This document shows positions 1 through 6,512 of a DNA stretch of 6,521 bases, piece after piece. Origin of the DNA: Ahrensia sp. (GTDB lineage Bacteria > Pseudomonadota > Alphaproteobacteria > Rhizobiales > Rhizobiaceae); the NCBI GenBank assembly GCA_024639025.1, contig JAHEJF010000098.1:1-6521 (forward strand). The letters run 5' to 3'. The notes below the pieces were generated by a model, which was not told the DNA's origin, did not search any database, and worked only from the letters and a program-made list of their open reading frames with translations. The translations under genes and the position numbers were made by a program. The number at the start of each line of letters is the position of its first letter. The first letter of the stretch is position 1.

Positions 1-329
1 TCATGGGACTTATGACCATGGCCAATGGTGTGTCTCATATCACCGAGACGATCTTTGAAAACCGCTTCATGCATGTGTCAGAACTGGCGCGGTTGGGGGC
101 CGATATTTCCCTGTCAGGACAAACGGCGACCGTGACCGGTGTGCCGGTATTGAAGGGGGCTCAGGTAATGGCAACGGATCTGCGTGCATCCTCGACCATG
201 ATTATTGCCGGCCTGGCGGCAGAGGGCGTGACAGAAGTCAGTCGCGTTTACCATCTGGATCGTGGATTTGAACGTCTGGAAGAGAAGCTTCAGGCGTGCG
301 GTGCCCAGGTTGAGCGTATGTCGCATTGA
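1..329 (+). CDS. murA: UDP-N-acetylglucosamine 1-carboxyvinyltransferase MurA, C-terminal part (5' end outside window)
   Basis: MurA is the cytoplasmic enzyme that transfers enolpyruvate from PEP to UDP-GlcNAc, the first committed step of peptidoglycan synthesis and the fosfomycin target. Only about the last 108 residues are present. The reading frame is open to the left edge, and the first in-window ATG (position 3) is internal. Visible landmarks are [13 protein letters not shown] near residues 13-25 of the fragment, then [12 protein letters not shown], then [14 protein letters not shown]. The Asp-Leu-Arg of ATDLRAS matches the E. coli 369-371 region, and the Arg of DRG matches catalytic Arg397. 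The catalytic Cys and Lys22 lie upstream, outside the window. The C-terminus ends shortly after the final helix, as in the family, so the 3' end is intact. The next gene starts 109 bases downstream. Identification is close to certain. Confidence 0.97.
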   Translation, partial: MGLMTMANGVSHITETIFENRFMHVSELARLGADISLSGQTATVTGVPVLKGAQVMATDLRASSTMIIAGLAAEGVTEVSRVYHLDRGFERLEEKLQACGAQVERMSH

Positions 330-429
330 ATGCACACTCCAATTCAAGCCAAATATTACATCGATTTGTTGCAATGCAGCATATTGCGGGTTAGGTCATG
401 GGCTTGATCCGCATCTAATTGAATTAACC

Positions 430-433
430 GAGG
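430..433 (+). promoter_or_regulatory. Shine-Dalgarno site deciding the DUF2948 start
   Basis: GAGG lies five bases upstream of the ATG at 439. The same frame is open back to an ATG at 262 inside murA, but that extension would overlap murA and add a low-complexity, Cys-rich N-terminus foreign to the family. The SD supports 439 as the start. Confidence 0.7.
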
Positions 434-438
434 CAAAA

Positions 439-876
439 ATGGCCGGTTTGAAACTCATGGCATTCGACGAGCAGGATTTGGACGTCATTTCGGCGCAAGT
501 CCAGGACGCCGTATCCAAACCAGAAATGTTGGAGTTCTCGGCAAAAAGAAAGCAGTTTTCTCTGGTCTTGAACAGGTTTGCCTGGGATGCGGTGGCGGGC
601 AAGCGCGCGTCGGGATACGAACGCCGCGGCACAATCCTGGTTTTCGCGGGCGTCAATGGGGTCAAGGCGCTGGGCATTCGTCGCGACGATCCAGGCCAAG
701 TTTTGTCTTTGTTGACGATCAAGTTCACGCCGGGCGATCTGCCAGCTGGCAAGATTGACCTGATTTTTGCAAATGGTCCGATCGTTCAGTTAGATGTGGA
801 GTGTATAGAAGCACGATTGGACGATGTGGGCTCTGCATGGGAGACCAAGTTCAAGCCACGCCACCCATTGGCATAG
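439..876 (+). CDS. DUF2948 family protein
   Basis: This is a 145-residue cytoplasmic protein of unknown function that I recognise as DUF2948. The family sits between murA and hisD in many alphaproteobacteria. Family-like features are the opening LKLMAFDEQDLDVISAQVQDAV (about residues 4-25), the hydrophobic strand SLVLNRFAWD (41-50), an Arg-rich YERRG (60-64) and the closing WETKFKPRHPL (134-144). No signal peptide, membrane segment or obvious catalytic motif is visible. Length is typical. The start at 439 is chosen for the SD and because the preceding in-frame sequence does not resemble the family. The stop lies 25 bases before the hisD GTG, so the two are probably cotranscribed. That says nothing firm about a role in histidine synthesis, and function is unknown. 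Confidence 0.88.
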   Translation: MAGLKLMAFDEQDLDVISAQVQDAVSKPEMLEFSAKRKQFSLVLNRFAWDAVAGKRASGYERRGTILVFAGVNGVKALGIRRDDPGQVLSLLTIKFTPGDLPAGKIDLIFANGPIVQLDVECIEARLDDVGSAWETKFKPRHPLA

Positions 877-891
877 TCAATTTACCTTTCC

Positions 892-895
892 GGAG
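892..895 (+). promoter_or_regulatory. Shine-Dalgarno site deciding the hisD GTG start
   Basis: GGAG lies six bases upstream of the GTG at 902. An in-frame ATG at 824 would give a longer protein overlapping the DUF2948 gene, but it has no good SD and adds 26 residues not found in HisD proteins. Confidence 0.75.
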
Positions 896-901
896 ACACC
901 C

Positions 902-2218
902 GTGCCGCAGTACCTCAACGTCAACGACCCTGATTTCGACACACGCTTCATGCGCTTTTTGGGCATGAAACGCGAAGTGTCCGAGGATGTCGATTTGGCT
1001 GTGCGCGATATTCTGGAAGACGTCCGCAAACGCGGCGATGAGGCAGTTTTCGAATATACGCTGAAGTTTGACCGGCTCGATTTGAGCGACGTGTCCATGC
1101 GCGTCATGCCCGCAGAAATTGAAGCCGCCATTGCAGATGTTGGCGCTGAAACGCTGGCAGCCCTTGAACTGGCGCGTGACCGCATTGTTTCGCATCATAA
1201 GCGCCAATTGCCCAAAGATGATCACTACACAGATACAATTGGCGTCGAATTGGGTTCGCGCTGGACGGCGATTGAGGCAGTCGGATTGTATGTACCTGGC
1301 GGTACGGCATCCTATCCAAGCTCAGTGTTGATGAATGCGCTACCGGCCGTGGTTGCCGGTGTCGAACGCATTGCCATGGTGGTGCCGTCGCCCGATGGTG
1401 CACTTAATCCGCTTGTGTTGGCAGCTGCCAAGCTTGCGGGCGTATCAGAAATTTACCGGATCGGCGGCGCCCAGGCGGTTGCAGCGCTCGCCTTTGGCAC
1501 ACAGACTGTTGCACCTGTTGCCAAGATCGTCGGGCCTGGCAATGCCTATGTGGCTGCGGCGAAGCGACGGGTCTTTGGGACCGTTGGTATCGACATGATC
1601 GCAGGGCCGTCCGAGGTTCTTGTTGTGGCTGACAAGAACAATGATCCCGATTGGCTGGCAGCCGACTTGTTGGCGCAGGCCGAACACGATACCGGCGCGC
1701 AGGCAATTTTGCTGACAGATGACGCGGCTTTGGGTGACGCCGTCGCGCGCGCCATAGAGCGCCAGTTGGTGCTGTTGGGCAGAGCAGAAACTGCCGCTGC
1801 AAGCTGGGCGGATTTTGGCGGCATCATCATTGTCGACGATATTGCCTCAGAGCATTCGCTTGATCTGATCAACAGGATTGCCGCAGAGCATCTGGAGCTT
1901 GCATGTACGCAAGCTGATGCCTTGGCAAAGCGGGTGCGCAATGCGGGCGCCATTTTTATCGGGCGGCACACACCGGAGGTAATCGGCGATTATGTGGGTG
2001 GCTCAAACCACGTCCTGCCGACAGCACGTTCTGCCCGCTTTTCCTCAGGCCTTGGTGTGCTTGATTTCATGAAGCGGACATCCATGCTCAAACTGGGTGC
2101 AGAGCAATTGCGGGCGCTTGGTCCAGCCGCAATCAAACTTGCCCAGGCTGAAGGGCTTGACGCACACGGACGCTCAGTGTCCATTCGCCTCAATCTTGAC
2201 GTAGAGAAAAGCCGATGA
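902..2218 (+). CDS. hisD: Histidinol dehydrogenase
   Basis: HisD is a zinc-dependent cytoplasmic dimer that catalyses the last two NAD-dependent steps of histidine synthesis, L-histidinol to L-histidinal to L-histidine. From the GTG at 902 the protein has 438 residues, close to the 434 of E. coli. All key residues are visible: zinc ligands Gln259 and His262 (AQAEHD), Asp363 ([10 protein letters not shown]) and His422 (LDAHG), plus the catalytic pair Glu329-His330 ([10 protein letters not shown]). Other signatures are [11 protein letters not shown] near 131-141, the [13 protein letters not shown] stretch near 188-200, GPGNAYV near 211-217 and [10 protein letters not shown] near 235-244. The gene follows DUF2948 by 25 bases and its TGA overlaps the ATG of the next gene. 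It stands apart from the other his genes, as is common in alphaproteobacteria. It looks intact and functional. Confidence 0.98.
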   Translation: MPQYLNVNDPDFDTRFMRFLGMKREVSEDVDLAVRDILEDVRKRGDEAVFEYTLKFDRLDLSDVSMRVMPAEIEAAIADVGAETLAALELARDRIVSHHKRQLPKDDHYTDTIGVELGSRWTAIEAVGLYVPGGTASYPSSVLMNALPAVVAGVERIAMVVPSPDGALNPLVLAAAKLAGVSEIYRIGGAQAVAALAFGTQTVAPVAKIVGPGNAYVAAAKRRVFGTVGIDMIAGPSEVLVVADKNNDPDWLAADLLAQAEHDTGAQAILLTDDAALGDAVARAIERQLVLLGRAETAAASWADFGGIIIVDDIASEHSLDLINRIAAEHLELACTQADALAKRVRNAGAIFIGRHTPEVIGDYVGGSNHVLPTARSARFSSGLGVLDFMKRTSMLKLGAEQLRALGPAAIKLAQAEGLDAHGRSVSIRLNLDVEKSR

Positions 2219-2709
2219 GCGAAGGTGGAGAATTTGAACCCAATGACAGGCTGACAGACATTACTCTGGATCAGTCTATTGGTCGTTCCACACCTGACGT
2301 GGAGCACGAGCGCGCCGTTGCGATTTTTGACTTGCTTGAGCAGAATAATTTCAAGCCTGTTGGCGAGGATGTTGTACATGGTCCCTATCATCTGAAACTG
2401 GCGGTAATTGACGGAAAACTGGTCTTTGAAATTGTCACCGAGAGTGGGTCAGAGGTTGCCGTCCACATCCTCTCGCTGGGGCCATTTCGCCGGATTGTGC
2501 GTGACTATTTCATGATATGCGAAAGCTATTACGAGGCGATCAAGACAGCCTCGACCGGTCAGATTGAAACGATCGATATGGCGAGAAGGGGTGTCCACAA
2601 TGACGGATCCCAAACGCTGCAGGACCGGCTGGAAGGAAAGGTGATGGTCGATTTTGACACCGCCAGACGTCTTTTCACCCTTGTTTGTGTGTTGCACTGG
2701 AAGGGTTGA
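2215..2709 (+). CDS. UPF0262 family protein
   Basis: This 164-residue protein of unknown function belongs to UPF0262, a family I know from alphaproteobacteria immediately downstream of hisD. Recognisable segments are the [15 protein letters not shown] helix (32-46), [10 protein letters not shown] (55-64), [24 protein letters not shown] (87-109), [12 protein letters not shown] (120-131) and the C-terminal [15 protein letters not shown] (148-162). No signal peptide or membrane segment is visible. The ATG at 2215 overlaps the hisD stop (ATGA), which points to translational coupling and cotranscription with hisD. Only a weak purine-rich stretch precedes it. In relatives a low-molecular-weight protein phosphatase gene often follows; here the next gene is infA. 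Family assignment is confident and biochemical role is unknown. Confidence 0.92.
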   Translation: MSEGGEFEPNDRLTDITLDQSIGRSTPDVEHERAVAIFDLLEQNNFKPVGEDVVHGPYHLKLAVIDGKLVFEIVTESGSEVAVHILSLGPFRRIVRDYFMICESYYEAIKTASTGQIETIDMARRGVHNDGSQTLQDRLEGKVMVDFDTARRLFTLVCVLHWKG

Positions 2710-2835
2710 GTTCAGTCACTATATTGAGAACACTACATTATTAGCTGTTCAAATGGTCGTTGATGTTATATTTGAGCCGCTTGAGGGGAGCTGTTGCTCC
2801 TAGGACTGCACAAAAAGGAAGGTGCCTGTAAACGA
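2710..2835 (+). promoter_or_regulatory. UPF0262-infA intergenic region: probable infA promoter and leader
   Basis: This is the longest gap in the housekeeping block and is AT-rich compared with its neighbours. A TATATT hexamer at 2767-2772 could serve as a -10 element, but no convincing -35 sits 16-18 bases upstream, so the promoter is only inferred. A perfect 5-bp hairpin follows (GGAGC 2787-2791, loop TGTT, GCTCC 2796-2800) with no T-tract, so it is not a terminator. It would lie in the infA 5' leader. The purine-rich SD AGGAAGG (2816-2822) lies an unusually long 13 bases from the ATG. Confidence 0.35.
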
Positions 2836-3054
2836 ATGGCGAAGGAAGAACTTCTTGAATTTCCCGGCGTGGTTTCGGAATTGCTGCCGAATGCCACTTT
2901 CCGCGTAAAACTGGAAAATGATCATGAGATCATCGCCCATACTGCTGGCAAGATGCGCAAGAACCGCATCCGCGTCTTGACTGGCGACAAGGTGCTGGTC
3001 GAAATGACCCCCTACGATCTGACAAAAGGTCGAATCACATACCGCTTCAAATAA
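2836..3054 (+). CDS. infA: Translation initiation factor IF-1
   Basis: IF-1 binds the A site of the 30S subunit and helps IF-2 and IF-3 during translation initiation. The 72-residue length equals the family norm, and nearly the whole protein is one S1/OB-fold domain. Characteristic segments are [11 protein letters not shown] at the start, [19 protein letters not shown] in the first strands, [16 protein letters not shown], and the near-universal [14 protein letters not shown]-terminus. The start at 2836 is fixed by the MAKEE opening; the frame continues 14 codons upstream to a TTG at 2794, but that extension is not part of the family. SD AGGAAGG is 13 bases away. It heads the infA-maf-yacG group, with maf 25 bases downstream. 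Confidence 0.98.
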   Translation: MAKEELLEFPGVVSELLPNATFRVKLENDHEIIAHTAGKMRKNRIRVLTGDKVLVEMTPYDLTKGRITYRFK

Positions 3055-3079
3055 ATCCTGATCATCGGCCAAGCCCGAC

Positions 3080-3706
3080 ATGAGTGTTTTTCAAAAACTG
3101 ATTCTGGCTTCCGGTTCACCCCGACGTGTCGACCTGCTTGCACAAGCTGGTATTGAACCCGATCGGCTGCTTCCTGCCAATGTAGACGAAACGCCTCTCA
3201 GGGCCGAACATCCAAAGTCGATGGCCAGACGTCTGGCCAAGGCCAAGGCTGACAAGGCACTGAAGATGTACCGGGAAGATGGCGGTGACGAGGATGCCTA
3301 TATCCTGGCCGCCGATACGGTTGTCTCGGTGGGTCGTCAAATCATGCCAAAAGCCGACCTTCTGGACGAAGCCGCGCAATCGTTGCGGATGTTGTCTGGC
3401 CGCGCCCATAAAGTGCACACGGGCCTATGCCTGATCACGCCCAAGGGAAAGTCACGGCTTAGTGTTGTTGAGACCAAGGTTCGGTTCAAACGCATTACCC
3501 GTGACGAAATGGAGGCCTATCTTGCTTCCGGTGACTGGCGCGCCAAAGCAGGTGGTTACGCCATCCAGGGTCTTGCGGGCACCTTTGTTGTCAAACTGGT
3601 TGGCTCTTACAGCAATGTGGTGGGCCTGCCTCTCTATGAAACCGTGAAGCTGTTAACTGATGAGGGTTTCAAAGTGCATTTCAACTGGCTTTCGGGCGGC
3701 AATTGA
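3080..3706 (+). CDS. maf: Maf-like nucleoside triphosphate pyrophosphatase (probably dTTP/UTP type)
   Basis: Maf proteins hydrolyse nucleotides, including modified ones, to the monophosphate and PPi, and are thought to clean the nucleotide pool. The 208-residue protein is full length. It shows the N-terminal LASGSPRR loop (9-16), VDE (35-37), the catalytic AADTVV with Asp79 (77-82), [11 protein letters not shown] (105-115), [10 protein letters not shown] (158-167) and [11 protein letters not shown] (175-185). The Gln in AIQG (163) matches the YhdE-like dTTP/UTP subfamily rather than the YceF-like m7GTP subfamily, which carries Glu there; this subtype is inferred from one position. No clear SD precedes the ATG at 3080, but the next residues match the family start. 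It follows infA by 25 bases and precedes yacG by one base, consistent with an operon. Confidence 0.95.
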   Translation: MSVFQKLILASGSPRRVDLLAQAGIEPDRLLPANVDETPLRAEHPKSMARRLAKAKADKALKMYREDGGDEDAYILAADTVVSVGRQIMPKADLLDEAAQSLRMLSGRAHKVHTGLCLITPKGKSRLSVVETKVRFKRITRDEMEAYLASGDWRAKAGGYAIQGLAGTFVVKLVGSYSNVVGLPLYETVKLLTDEGFKVHFNWLSGGN

Positions 3707-3707
3707 C

Positions 3708-3917
3708 ATGGCAGACATTGAACCGCTGCGCCCCAAGATCAAATGCCCTGAATGCAAACGCGAGAGCGCGCGAGAAACCTATCCATTCTGCTCTGTCCGG
3801 TGCAAGGAAGTTGATCTGAACAGATGGCTTTCTGGGGAGTATGTTATTCCCGGTCCGCAGATTTCCGATGAAGATGACTACGAGAACGTCGAGTACCGGC
3901 CCGACGTGAAGGACTAG
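3708..3917 (+). CDS. yacG: DNA gyrase inhibitor YacG, zinc-binding
   Basis: YacG is a small zinc protein; in E. coli it binds GyrB and inhibits gyrase. The 69-residue protein has four Cys in the order Cys13-x2-Cys16-x11-Cys28-x3-Cys32 (CPECK...[12 protein letters not shown]), which form the zinc site. After them come the conserved [14 protein letters not shown] (36-49) and an acidic tail, [11 protein letters not shown]. The start is the ATG at 3708, one base after the maf stop; an upstream in-frame start at 3660 lies inside maf and does not fit the family. Tight spacing suggests coupling with maf. In many relatives a tRNA-Phe gene follows; none is visible here. Confidence 0.95.
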   Translation: MADIEPLRPKIKCPECKRESARETYPFCSVRCKEVDLNRWLSGEYVIPGPQISDEDDYENVEYRPDVKD

Positions 3918-4017
3918 TCGTCCCCAAGCGGGCGCCGAAGTTTACTCTTTTTACGCGATCTTGATTTAGTTTGGTGGCTTGGGCGTGGTTTTTGCGCGAC
4001 GGGACAAGGGTGGACAG
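3918..4017. other. 100-base gap between yacG and the oxidoreductase gene
   Basis: This gap marks the change from conserved housekeeping order to accessory genes. I see no tRNA, no convincing terminator hairpin with T-tract, and no insertion-sequence remnant. A weak promoter is possible (TTTACT 3941-3946, 18-base spacer, TTTAGT 3965-3970). AAGGG at 4006-4010 is a good SD, seven bases before the ATG at 4018, and decides the start of the next gene over an in-frame TTG at 3979. Confidence 0.4.
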
Positions 4018-5166
4018 ATGCGTTTTGCCTTTATAGGCACCGGCTTCGTTGCCGACTATTACATGAAGACGCTGGTCAACCATCCCGCGCTCAGCGTGGC
4101 CGGCGTCTATGATATCAATGGGCCCAGACTGGCGCAGTTTTCCAAGCACTATGGTTGCAATGCCTATGCCAGTCAGCAAGCGCTGCTTGAAGACGAGACG
4201 GTGCAAGCGGTGGCCGTCCTGACTGATCCGGAGAGCCATTTTGACATCGCAAGTGCGGCGCTTGCAGCTGGAAAACATGTCTACTGCGAAAAGCCGATGA
4301 CGCTAAAATTCGATCACGCACGTCGGTTGGTTGCCCAGGCGGACGCTGCTGGTCTTGTGCTCGCCAGTGCACCGGCAAATCTCTACTCCGATGCTATTGA
4401 TCTGGTTCGGAACTCGATTCAGGAAGACGCCATTGGCAAGCCGATATTGGTTTACGCTGAAATGGAAGATGGCGCCGTGTTCAGGGAAAACTGGTCTGCA
4501 TGGCGCAGCGAAAGTGGTGCGGCATGGCCTGGTGTGGAAGAGTTCAAAGTTGGCTGCACATTGGAGCATGCCGGTTACAGCCTGAGTTGGTTGGTCGGCC
4601 TGTTTGGCCCGATCAAGACGATCACGGGCACATCAGCGGCACTGTTTCTGGACAAGCATGATGAGATCGGCGCAGACCAGGTCGGACCGGACTTTTCGAC
4701 TGCGGTCCTGACATTTGAAAGCGGTGTTGTTGCGCGCCTGACCTGCGGGCTTTGCGCGCCCAAGGACCGCACGATGACCGTGATGGGCTCAAAAGGCACA
4801 CTGCATGTTGCAGATGTGTGGGACAACCGTTCGGATGTGTTGGTTCAGTCAGAGATGCATCATCGATCGTTTATGGCGCGCCTTGTCCGCAGAATTGAAG
4901 CCGCGCGCGGCAAATATTCATATTTCAACAGGGCAGGTGGCCAAAAGTTGCGTTACGCAAACGCCGTAGCATCAAGAATTTTGCCAAACTATCCTTCCCA
5001 GATTGATTTTGCGGCCGGATTGCTGGCGGTTGCTGATTGTGCTGCCGGGCAGGGACGAAAACGCGAAATATTGGCAGCAGAGGCGCTGCATTTCACCGAG
5101 GCCTGTTTGGCGTTGAACAATTTGGGGCCGGGCGGGACAATCTATGAGATGACGTCGTCGCTCTGA
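4018..5166 (+). CDS. Gfo/Idh/MocA family NAD(P)-dependent oxidoreductase
   Basis: This is a 382-residue cytoplasmic oxidoreductase, typical in length for the family. The N-terminal Rossmann domain opens with FIGTGFVADYY, giving the GxGxxA dinucleotide motif at Gly7, Gly9 and Ala12. It continues through an acidic residue after the second strand (VYD, Asp32), which favours NAD(H), to the family hallmark CEKPM with Glu91-Lys92-Pro93. The C-terminal alpha/beta domain contains CTLEHAGYSLSWLVGLFGP (180-198), where His184 is a candidate for the active-site His of this family. It also contains a sheet region TFESGVVARLTCG followed by MGSKGTLHV. Members act on sugars, inositols or UDP-sugars; the substrate cannot be read from the sequence. 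The ATG at 4018 with SD AAGGG is preferred over a TTG at 3979. Its last 25 bases overlap the 3' end of the opposite-strand gene. Confidence 0.9.
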   Translation: MRFAFIGTGFVADYYMKTLVNHPALSVAGVYDINGPRLAQFSKHYGCNAYASQQALLEDETVQAVAVLTDPESHFDIASAALAAGKHVYCEKPMTLKFDHARRLVAQADAAGLVLASAPANLYSDAIDLVRNSIQEDAIGKPILVYAEMEDGAVFRENWSAWRSESGAAWPGVEEFKVGCTLEHAGYSLSWLVGLFGPIKTITGTSAALFLDKHDEIGADQVGPDFSTAVLTFESGVVARLTCGLCAPKDRTMTVMGSKGTLHVADVWDNRSDVLVQSEMHHRSFMARLVRRIEAARGKYSYFNRAGGQKLRYANAVASRILPNYPSQIDFAAGLLAVADCAAGQGRKREILAAEALHFTEACLALNNLGPGGTIYEMTSSL

Positions 5167-5903
5167 GGTTTGGCAGCTTGAAGCCAAAGCGTATCTATCG
5201 CCTGCAGAACGGCCGGATCCAGATCAAGATCAGAATTCCAGTAGTCACCAGCGGGATGTATGAGCGCGGCGTGATCTTCACTTGCCCGGGCAGCCTTTAT
5301 TTGCTCCGCGCTTAAACGCCCATCAATCTGGTGCAACAGTCTTTGTTGATCTGTCTCGCACACTGTTTCAAGCGACTTGGAGTCAAAACGGGGAAAGGTG
5401 AGCCTGCTCGCGGGCAGATCTGAAAGATTGGCGCAGGCACAGGATTGTTCTGCCGCCAGGATCATCAGCCGATTGGACTTTGCTTCCAATGATTGCAGTG
5501 TCGGATCGCTGCGCAACGGATCCGCAGCACCCTTGCCGTAAAAGTGGGATTGTCCGTTAATCTGATCATAGATCATGTCACAGCCGCAAAACAGCAGCAG
5601 GTCCGGTTCAAGTTGACGCAAGGCCCAATAGGCGGCGGTAAAGGCCATGGTTGCGCCGGCGTATATGATGCCTCCATAGGCATTGTTTGCTGGCACATAT
5701 TGCTCAAATGTCACCAGCGTTTGATTTGATTGCGGTGTGGGGCGTCTTTGTGCGGGAAAGTCCTCGGGGTGAATGGCGTGGGTCCAATCGGGCCGAATTG
5801 ACCAGGCATTGTTGAGCGCAACCAGCGCGTTTACGCGGTGAAGGTCGAATAGCTGGGCACTGACAGCGTCAGGTGCGCTACCTAAGATAAGGACTGTTTT
5901 CAC
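5142..5903 (-). CDS. Uncharacterised protein with possible DUF115/sialyltransferase-like fold
   Basis: I do not recognise this 253-residue protein as a named family. It starts at a GTG (complement of 5901-5903) with no strong SD. The first residues, VLILGSAPDAV (4-14), form a hydrophobic strand plus Gly-rich loop resembling the nucleotide-binding start of DUF115 and GT42 sialyltransferase-like proteins. VALNNAW (28-34) and DWTHAIHPEDFP (39-50) follow. The central part, GGIIYAGATMAFTAAYWALRQL (77-98), then LLLFCGCDMIY (102-112) and HFYGKGAADPL (120-130), resembles the 'helix, G-x-D, HFYG' core of those proteins. LQSLEAKSNRLM (136-147) and ASRLTFPR (165-172) also look like conserved motifs. No signal peptide or membrane segment is seen. 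A role in glycan transfer is an inference from these resemblances. It converges with the oxidoreductase gene and diverges from rnpB. Confidence 0.75.
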   Translation of the reverse strand: MKTVLILGSAPDAVSAQLFDLHRVNALVALNNAWSIRPDWTHAIHPEDFPAQRRPTPQSNQTLVTFEQYVPANNAYGGIIYAGATMAFTAAYWALRQLEPDLLLFCGCDMIYDQINGQSHFYGKGAADPLRSDPTLQSLEAKSNRLMILAAEQSCACANLSDLPASRLTFPRFDSKSLETVCETDQQRLLHQIDGRLSAEQIKAARASEDHAALIHPAGDYWNSDLDLDPAVLQAIDTLWLQAAKPQSDDVIS

Positions 5904-5967
5904 TGTTTTGCCACTGCATGCCTTGGGACCTGTCTTTACGTTAATCCATGCGGAGCAAATGACAAGC

Positions 5968-5996
5968 TTGCGTCCGCATCGCGTCGGGCGTACAGA
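5968..5996 (+). promoter_or_regulatory. rnpB promoter
   Basis: A -35 hexamer TTGCGT (5968-5973) is followed by a 17-base spacer and a -10-like TACAGA (5991-5996). Seven bases further is G6003, the first base of the RNase P P1 helix, so a start there would yield an RNA beginning at P1. The match of spacing and transcript start supports a housekeeping sigma factor promoter. Confidence 0.65.
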
Positions 5997-6002
5997 AGCG
6001 CC

Positions 6003-6410
<408 letters not shown>

Positions 6411-6411
<1 letters not shown>

Positions 6412-6421
6412 CTCATTTTTT
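6411..6421 (+). terminator. Probable rnpB terminator region
   Basis: Directly after the 3' strand of P1 comes GCTCA and then six T residues (6416-6421), with further T-rich sequence to 6440. No independent hairpin is present, so termination would rely on the 3' stem structure of the RNA plus the T-tract, or the RNA could be longer and trimmed. Confidence 0.4.
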
Positions 6422-6449
6422 GTATTTTCGATTCCTTTTTGTGCTCACA

Positions 6450-6512
6450 TTGATCACGAAGTGCGTGAGGATTGGTGAGGCGCGGGGGTAATCCTGGCCC
6501 GTTTTGATCACG
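6450..6512 (+). repeat. Direct repeat TTGATCACG
   Basis: The nine-base sequence TTGATCACG occurs at 6450-6458 and 6504-6512, 54 bases apart, flanking the phased GTGAGG repeats. Each copy contains the palindrome TGATCA. No protein is known to me for this site; it may be chance or an upstream element of the next gene. Confidence 0.35.
6465..6490 (+). promoter_or_regulatory. MraZ-box-like phased repeats (possible mraZ operator)
   Basis: GTGAGG occurs at 6465-6470 and again at 6475-6480, exactly 10 bases apart, and a G-rich degenerate third copy falls at 6485-6490. MraZ operators in other bacteria are tandem TGGGN-like repeats with 10-base period upstream of mraZ. In several alphaproteobacteria rnpB lies close to the mraZ-headed dcw cluster. 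The downstream gene is outside the window, so the assignment is inference. Confidence 0.4.

Noticed and set aside
262..438. N-terminal extension of the DUF2948 frame beginning inside murA
   Set aside because: It overlaps murA, lacks family similarity and is passed over by a better SD at 430-433 for the ATG at 439.
396..752. Antisense open frames across DUF2948, and similar ones across hisD, infA, maf and the oxidoreductase
   Set aside because: They lie opposite well-supported genes, have no family-like motifs and no SD, and look like composition shadows.
824..901. Longer hisD starting at ATG 824
   Set aside because: The 26 extra residues overlap the DUF2948 gene and are absent from HisD proteins; GTG 902 has a well-placed GGAG.
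2787..2800. Rho-independent terminator after UPF0262
   Set aside because: The stem is only five pairs and is not followed by a T-tract; it sits in the infA leader.
3979..4017. TTG start for the Gfo/Idh/MocA protein
   Set aside because: It adds 13 residues before the Rossmann strand; ATG 4018 has SD AAGGG at seven bases and the expected family N-terminus.
3918..4017. tRNA-Phe gene expected after yacG in relatives
   Set aside because: No acceptor stem, T-loop consensus (GGTTCGA-like) or anticodon arm could be found in the gap.
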